Shown here one piece after another: positions 8,755-13,049 of a stretch of DNA of 13,049 nt. The first letter of the stretch is position 1. Every line of letters begins with the position of its first letter. A program made the position numbers and the translations under genes. The notes under the pieces were generated by a model that worked only from the letters and a program-made list of their open reading frames with translations, was not told the DNA's origin and did not search any database. The stretch is from contig CAYYAQ010000145.1 in assembly GCA_964469555.1 (NCBI GenBank), positions 1-13,049 on the forward strand, given 5' to 3'. The stretch comes from CAYYAQ01 sp964469555. Lineage in GTDB: Bacteria > Planctomycetota > UBA1135 > UBA2386.

Positions 8755-9783
8755 TCAGATCGCTCCCGGCCACGGCGCATCGTCGACGAGTTGACGCAGG
8801 ACTGCCGTCGCGTAGGAACCCGAATCGAGTCGAAACTGCAGTCGCAGGCCATCCTCCTCGACCGCGACTTCCGCGTCGTGAACCGGTAGCCGCAGCGACC
8901 GCCGCCCCCCGGGATGAGATCGAAACGGGCCGAACGCCTCCGCCGAGATCTCCATCTCGGCCATCGCCCGCGCCTCGAACTCCTGCGCTTCGCCGCGGGC
9001 CCACAGCGTCTTTGGTCCCGGTAATGGGCCGCTCGGTGACACTTCGAACGCGGCGCACCGCTCCTGCTCCACCGCGAGATCCTTCACGGTGAACGACGCG
9101 CCGCTCGCGTGGATCCACGCGAGGTCGCCGTCGAGCAACCGGTCGTAGCTGTCGATCCTGGCGACGAGCACGCGGTTGAACACTTCGCTCTGCACCGCCG
9201 ACAAGAGGAGCTTGAGGATCCGCGGCGCGTAGGAGTACGCCTTCCGCTTCGGCTTCGCGCTGCGGAGGATCGCGAGCCCCTGGTCAAGGTTCGCACCCCG
9301 CTTCCCAAACCGCTGCTCGCCGAAGTAGTTCGGCACTCCCTTTCGCGCACACCAAGCCACGTTCTCACGCAGCGCCGCGGCCTGGTCTTCGGGGGCTCCG
9401 CGCAACAAGATCGAGAAGCGGTTGCCCGAGAGGTGACCGGGCTTGAGCTTGTTCGCGTGCTTCGAGACGCGCAGGACCTTCACGCCGTCGAGTGAAAGAT
9501 CTTCGAAGCGCTCCGGGTCGACGTGCTCGATGGAGACCCATTGACGGGTCACCGCCTGTGCGTCCTTCATGCCGGCATAGCCGAAGTCGCGCTTCTTCGC
9601 GCTGGCCGCCGCCGCCAGGAGTTCGATGGCGTTTAGCGTCGACAGGCCGCGCTTCTCGATCCACACAAACGTGTGCGTGCCCTCGCCGGAGGGTTCGTAC
9701 GCCGCGACTTCCTCGACCTCAAAGTCCTCCAACCGCTCTTTGTACCTCCCGCCCACTCGGGGCGCCGGCACCTCGCCCAGCAC
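8755..9783 (-). CDS. truD: tRNA pseudouridine synthase D (TruD)
   Basis: TruD isomerises uridine 13 in the D arm of tRNA(Glu) and some other tRNAs to pseudouridine. Counting from GTG 9783 (342 residues), the catalytic Asp74 lies in GYAGMKDAQAVTRQW. The NRF motif is at 121-123 and the signature PNYFGEQRFG at 151-160. The TruD-specific insertion occupies roughly residues 170-270. The start is uncertain. GTG 9783 has no Shine-Dalgarno sequence, whereas AAGGAG (the end of accD) lies 7 nt before an in-frame CTG at 9807, which would add 8 residues (MVVKPIRP). Either way it directly follows accD and is the last gene of the minus-strand cluster. The gap, pgk, rpe and accD neighbours suggest a shared transcript rather than a related function. 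Confidence 0.93.
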   Translation of the reverse strand: MLGEVPAPRVGGRYKERLEDFEVEEVAAYEPSGEGTHTFVWIEKRGLSTLNAIELLAAAASAKKRDFGYAGMKDAQAVTRQWVSIEHVDPERFEDLSLDGVKVLRVSKHANKLKPGHLSGNRFSILLRGAPEDQAAALRENVAWCARKGVPNYFGEQRFGKRGANLDQGLAILRSAKPKRKAYSYAPRILKLLLSAVQSEVFNRVLVARIDSYDRLLDGDLAWIHASGASFTVKDLAVEQERCAAFEVSPSGPLPGPKTLWARGEAQEFEARAMAEMEISAEAFGPFRSHPGGRRSLRLPVHDAEVAVEEDGLRLQFRLDSGSYATAVLRQLVDDAPWPGAI

Positions 9784-9808
9784 CGGGCGAATCGGCTTGA
9801 CGACCAGC

Positions 9809-10774
9809 TCAGCTCTCCTTCTTGGCCTTCGGCTTCTTGGCCGTGGCGCGGGCCGCTGTTTCCTGCTTGGGCTCGCTGGCCTTTGCCGGCGCCGTAGCTG
9901 TCGCTGTCGCCGTCGCCGTCGTCGGCTCCCACGGCCCGGACGCCGCGATCGGGTCCGCGCCCGTGTAGTAGGCGATCAGCCGCGCGAGCTCGTCGCGCAT
10001 TCTGTCACGGGTGACGATGCGGTCGATCTGGCCGCGCTCGAGCAGGAACTCGGACCGCTGGAAACCCTTCGGCAATTCCCGCTTGATCGTCGTCGCGATA
10101 ACGCGCGGTCCCGCGAATCCGATCAACGCGCCTGGCTCGGCGATGAGGACATCGCACACCGAGGCGAAACTCGCGGTCACGCCACCGGTCGTCGGATGGG
10201 TCATAACAGAGATCGAGAAGCCACCCGCCTCGTTCATGCGAGCGAGGGCCCCACAGGTCTTCGCCATCTGCATCAGCGAGATCGGCCCCTCGTGCATCCG
10301 CGCGCCGCCCGAGCAACACACGATGATCACGGGGAGCTTCTTCTTGATCCCGAGCTCGATGGCGAGCGTCACCTTCTCGCCGACCACCGCGCCCATCGAC
10401 CCGCCCATGAACGTGAAGTTCATTACGGCCATCACGACGGGGAACCCCTTGACCTCACAGGTGCCGAGGACGAGGGCGTCCTTTTCTCCGGTCTTCTTCT
10501 GGCTGGCCTTGAGCTTCTTCGCGTACGGCACGCGGTCGACGAAGTTCAGCCGGTCCTCCGCCTCGAGCTTCGCGTGGAGTTCCTTGAACGTCCCCGGATC
10601 AGCGGTGAGCTCGATGCGCTCCCGCGCGGGCAGCGTGAAGTGGTAGCCACAGCTACCGCACACCCGATGCTTGCTCTCGAATTCCTTGCGGAACAACATC
10701 GACCCGCAGGACTCGCACTTGATCCACAGCCCGCCGGGCATGTCTTTCTTCTTGCCGAACCTGGTCCAGGCCAT
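9809..10774 (-). CDS. accD: Acetyl-CoA carboxylase carboxyltransferase subunit beta
   Basis: AccD, with AccA, transfers the carboxyl group from biotin carrier protein to acetyl-CoA, giving malonyl-CoA for fatty-acid synthesis. The 321-residue protein opens with the four-cysteine zinc finger (Cys20, Cys23, Cys39, Cys42; KCESCG and VCGSCGYHF). The crotonase-fold core follows, with CSGGARMHEGPISLMQMAKT and GPRVIATTIKRELPKGFQ typical of the family. The bacterial core ends near residue 270. Beyond it lies an unusual tail of Thr-Ala dipeptide repeats, then an Ala/Lys-rich end. ATG 10774 was chosen because the longer reading from 11083 is arginine/serine-rich and antisense to nothing conserved. No Shine-Dalgarno sequence precedes it. 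It lies 67 nt after rpe, and accA is not in the window. Confidence 0.96.
   Translation of the reverse strand: MAWTRFGKKKDMPGGLWIKCESCGSMLFRKEFESKHRVCGSCGYHFTLPARERIELTADPGTFKELHAKLEAEDRLNFVDRVPYAKKLKASQKKTGEKDALVLGTCEVKGFPVVMAVMNFTFMGGSMGAVVGEKVTLAIELGIKKKLPVIIVCCSGGARMHEGPISLMQMAKTCGALARMNEAGGFSISVMTHPTTGGVTASFASVCDVLIAEPGALIGFAGPRVIATTIKRELPKGFQRSEFLLERGQIDRIVTRDRMRDELARLIAYYTGADPIAASGPWEPTTATATATATAPAKASEPKQETAARATAKKPKAKKES
9890..9919 (-). repeat. Hexanucleotide tandem repeat encoding Thr-Ala dipeptides in AccD
   Basis: Five consecutive 6-bp units (plus-strand CGCCGT and close variants, with changes at wobble positions and one at the first base of a unit) lie in phase with the accD codons. 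They encode five Thr-Ala dipeptides in the C-terminal tail. The in-frame unit length means copy-number slippage would change tail length without a frameshift. Confidence 0.75.
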
Positions 10775-10841
10775 GGGTTTGTCGCTGCGTGTTTGAGATG
10801 AAGGGGAACGAACGGCCCCGATGGTAGCTGATAATCCCGGC

Positions 10842-11519
10842 CTACTGCAAAGCCGGGCGGGCCGCAGATGCCAGTTCGCGCAGATCCGCGATCCGCTGGG
10901 GCACGTCGGGCGCGCGGAATACAGCCGTCCCGGCGACGAAAACGTTGGTGCCAGCGGCGGCACAGGACTCGATGGTGTTGAGATCGACCCCGCCGTCCAT
11001 CTCGATCTCCCCGGTGAAGCCCAGGTCCCCGCGCAGGGCGGACACGCTCTCGAGCACCTCCGGCATGAAGCTCTGGCCGCCAAATCCGGGGAACACGCTC
11101 ATGACAAGCACCATGTCGAGGGCCGGGAGATAGGGCTCGAGGGCAGCTACGTCCGCGTTCGGGTTGATCGCCACCCCTGCCTTGGCCCCGCGCGCCTTGA
11201 TCCGTTCGATCAACTCCAGGGCATCGCCCTGTCCCGCGACTTCGAGGTGAAACGTCAGCACGTCCGCGCCGGCATCGAGGAACGGATCCGCGTACTTCCA
11301 CGGATCGGCGATCATCAGGTGCACGTCGAGTGGCTTCGTCGCGACCTTCTTGATCGAAGCGACGACCGGGGGCCCGAGGGTGATGTTCGGCACAAAGTGT
11401 CCGTCCATGACATCGACGTGCAACCAGTCAGCTCCGCCCGCCTCCACCTTCGCGATCTCGCTCTCGAGGTTTGCGAAGTCGGAAGCCAGGAGCGACGGTG
11501 CGATGCGGATGGGGTGCAT
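10842..11519 (-). CDS. rpe: Ribulose-phosphate 3-epimerase
   Basis: The enzyme interconverts D-ribulose 5-phosphate and D-xylulose 5-phosphate in the pentose phosphate pathway, or in the Calvin cycle where present. The 225-residue TIM barrel has all four metal ligands: His34 and Asp36 in WLHVDVMDGHFVPN, His67 in DVHLMI, and Asp175 in EIEMDGGV. Asp36 and Asp175 also act as the acid/base pair. The start IAPSLLASDFANLE is canonical. The loop usually written SVNPGFGGQ reads SVFPGFGGQ here, a tolerable substitution. ATG 11519 is preceded by a partial Shine-Dalgarno sequence (GAGAG). The gene sits 40 nt after pgk and 67 nt before accD, consistent with one operon. The stop is TAG. Confidence 0.97.
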   Translation of the reverse strand: MHPIRIAPSLLASDFANLESEIAKVEAGGADWLHVDVMDGHFVPNITLGPPVVASIKKVATKPLDVHLMIADPWKYADPFLDAGADVLTFHLEVAGQGDALELIERIKARGAKAGVAINPNADVAALEPYLPALDMVLVMSVFPGFGGQSFMPEVLESVSALRGDLGFTGEIEMDGGVDLNTIESCAAAGTNVFVAGTAVFRAPDVPQRIADLRELASAARPALQ

Positions 11520-11559
11520 AAGTCTCTCGGTTCTGTGCCCGGGACAGTATCGAAACTAC

Positions 11560-12738
11560 TCAGTTCGATTCCAGTGCGGTGACGCCGGGGAGCTGTTTGC
11601 CCTCGAGCAATTCGAGGCTGGCACCGCCGCCGGTGGAGACATGGTCCATCGCGTCGGTGATTCCAAGCAACTCGGCTGCCGCGACCGAATCGCCGCCGCC
11701 GACCAGCGTCCAGGCGTCTGCTTTCGCGACGGCTCGCGCGACCGCTTCGGTGCCCTTCCGGAATGCCTCCATCTCGAACACCCCCATCGGTCCATTCCAC
11801 ACGATCGTCTTGGCCTTGCTAATCTCCTCACAGTAGAGGGCTACCGTCTCGGGACCGATGTCCAGGGCCATCTGCTCCGCTGGGATCTCCGGGCCGTGCA
11901 CGGAACACTCGGCGTCGGCTTCAAACGCCGCCGCACACACGTGGTCGACCGGCAGCAACAGCTTGACGCCCTTCGCCTCGGCCACCGCGCACGCCTCAGC
12001 CGCCGCGTCGATCAAGTGGTCTTCGCACAGCGAATTACCGATCTCGAGGCCCTGTTGCCGCAGAAACGTGTAGGCCATCGCCCCACCCACCAGGATCGAA
12101 TCGACCTTGTCCAGGAGGTTGAGGATCACTGGCAGCTTGTCGCTCACCTTGGCTCCGCCGAGAATCGCGAGCACGGGTCGATCCGGCGACCGCAGGAGTT
12201 TCGCGAACGCCGCCAACTCCTTCTCCATCAGCAGACCAGCCGCCGACGGCAGATGGCGCGGCACGCCAGCCACGCTCGCGTGCGCGCGGTGCGCCGTCCC
12301 GAACGCGTCGTTCACGTAGACGTCTCCGAGCTTCGCGAGCGCCGCCGCGAACTCCTTGTCCCCCACAGTCTCGTCAGCGTGGAACCGCAAGTTCTCGATC
12401 ACCAACACCTCGCCCTCCTGGAGGGCCTTCGAGGCGTTGATCGCGTTGTCCCCGATGCAGTATTCGCAGTACCGGACCGCCACGTTCAGCAGTTCACCGA
12501 GCCTCTCGCCGGCTGGTCGCAGCCGCATACTCTCGACCACCTGACCCTTCGGTCGACCGAGGTGCGACATCAACACCGGTCGTCCGCCAGCGTCGAGAAT
12601 CGCGCGAATCGTCGGCAACGCGGCGCGGATCCGCGCGTCGCTCGTGATCTGGCGGTTCTCGTCCAGAGGGACGTTGAAGTCGACGCGGACGAGCACCCGC
12701 TTGTCCTTGAAGTCGAGATCCGCAAGGGTCTTCGCCAT
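11560..12738 (-). CDS. pgk: Phosphoglycerate kinase
   Basis: PGK transfers a phosphate from 1,3-bisphosphoglycerate to ADP, giving ATP and 3-phosphoglycerate, and runs in reverse in gluconeogenesis. The 392-residue length is standard. The N-terminal substrate-binding domain has RVDFNVP (18-24), MSHLGRPKG, ENLRFH and VNDAFGTAHRAHAS. The C-terminal nucleotide-binding domain has LGGAKVSDK, WNGPMGVFE, VGGGDSVAA (about 346) and STGGGASLELLEGK (about 368). ATG 12738 was chosen because the reading from 12861 overlaps gap and adds non-conserved sequence. Only 8 nt separate it from the gap stop, so the two are almost certainly co-transcribed, matching their consecutive reactions. Confidence 0.98.
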   Translation of the reverse strand: MAKTLADLDFKDKRVLVRVDFNVPLDENRQITSDARIRAALPTIRAILDAGGRPVLMSHLGRPKGQVVESMRLRPAGERLGELLNVAVRYCEYCIGDNAINASKALQEGEVLVIENLRFHADETVGDKEFAAALAKLGDVYVNDAFGTAHRAHASVAGVPRHLPSAAGLLMEKELAAFAKLLRSPDRPVLAILGGAKVSDKLPVILNLLDKVDSILVGGAMAYTFLRQQGLEIGNSLCEDHLIDAAAEACAVAEAKGVKLLLPVDHVCAAAFEADAECSVHGPEIPAEQMALDIGPETVALYCEEISKAKTIVWNGPMGVFEMEAFRKGTEAVARAVAKADAWTLVGGGDSVAAAELLGITDAMDHVSTGGGASLELLEGKQLPGVTALESN

Positions 12739-12746
12739 CGACTCGG

Positions 12747-13049
12747 CTAGAGGCTGTGCGCCTTCAGCATCAGATCGACGACGCGGTTGCTGTAACCCCA
12801 CTCGTTGTCGTACCAGCTGACGACCTTGATCTGCTTGCCGCCGTCGATCGACATCGTGCACAGGCCATCGATGACGGAGCTGTGCGGATCGTGGACCACG
12901 TCGGACGACACGATCGGATCCTCGGTGTAGGCGAGAATGCCCTTCAACGGTCCCTCGGCTGCAGTCTTCAACACCGCGTTGATCTCTTCCTTGCTCGCTG
13001 GCTTCGCGAGATTGGCGACGAGATCCACCACGGAGCCGTCCGGCACGGG
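12747..13049 (-). CDS. gap: Glyceraldehyde-3-phosphate dehydrogenase, C-terminal part
   Basis: Only the last 100 codons are in the window; the gene runs off the right edge and the frame stays open to the last base. GAPDH oxidises and phosphorylates glyceraldehyde 3-phosphate to 1,3-bisphosphoglycerate using NAD(P)+. Conserved C-terminal features are PVPDGSVVDL, GILAYTEDPIVSSD and the near-terminal WYDNEWGYSNR, which contributes to cofactor and tetramer contacts. The active-site cysteine region lies outside the window. It is upstream of pgk on the same strand, with an 8-nt gap. Confidence 0.97.
   Translation of the reverse strand, partial: PVPDGSVVDLVANLAKPASKEEINAVLKTAAEGPLKGILAYTEDPIVSSDVVHDPHSSVIDGLCTMSIDGGKQIKVVSWYDNEWGYSNRVVDLMLKAHSL

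Noticed and set aside
11533..11547. Imperfect palindrome CTGTGCCCGGGACAG between pgk and rpe
   Set aside because: Stem of 7 bp with a bulge and no loop or T-run; too short to call an operator or terminator.
11350..12750. 466-codon plus-strand ORF opposite rpe and pgk
   Set aside because: Antisense to two fully recognisable enzymes, with Arg/His/Leu-rich content and no motif.

Overview
The window is GC-rich, with G or C at most third codon positions. It carries mostly housekeeping genes plus a few envelope proteins. The gene set (a signal-peptide VIT/von Willebrand A protein, a HEAT-like protein, a lipoprotein prolyl oligopeptidase, and several genes without a Shine-Dalgarno sequence) suggests a Gram-negative-type bacterium, possibly Planctomycetota. 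This is inference from gene content, because no rRNA or phylogenetic marker was compared.

Layout. At the left edge, an open frame running in from outside the window ends at 171 (weak). A complete tRNA-Asn(GTT) unit follows on the minus strand, with promoter, tRNA including encoded CCA, and intrinsic terminator. On the plus strand come a prolyl oligopeptidase lipoprotein (464-2785), a secreted VIT-VWA protein (3031-5382), a small HEAT-like ORF in the same frame (5419-5832) whose coding signal continues past its TGA to 5991, an MscS-family channel with a signal peptide (6090-7340), and citrate synthase gltA (7420-8733).

From 8755 to the right edge everything is on the minus strand. Read 5' to 3', it is a tight cluster: gap (C-terminal part only), pgk, rpe, accD and truD. 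Gaps are 8, 40, 67 and about 25 nt, so it is probably one operon. It joins lower glycolysis (GAPDH, PGK), the pentose phosphate pathway (Rpe), fatty-acid synthesis (AccD) and tRNA pseudouridylation (TruD). Citrate synthase converges on it from the other strand with only 21 nt between the stops.

I see no mobile element, CRISPR array, phage gene or defence system, and no clear undescribed system. The points most worth a second look are the in-frame stop and continuing coding signal around 5830, the lysine/glutamate-rich insert in the prolyl oligopeptidase propeller, the Thr-Ala repeat tail of AccD, and the truD start with a possible CTG codon.
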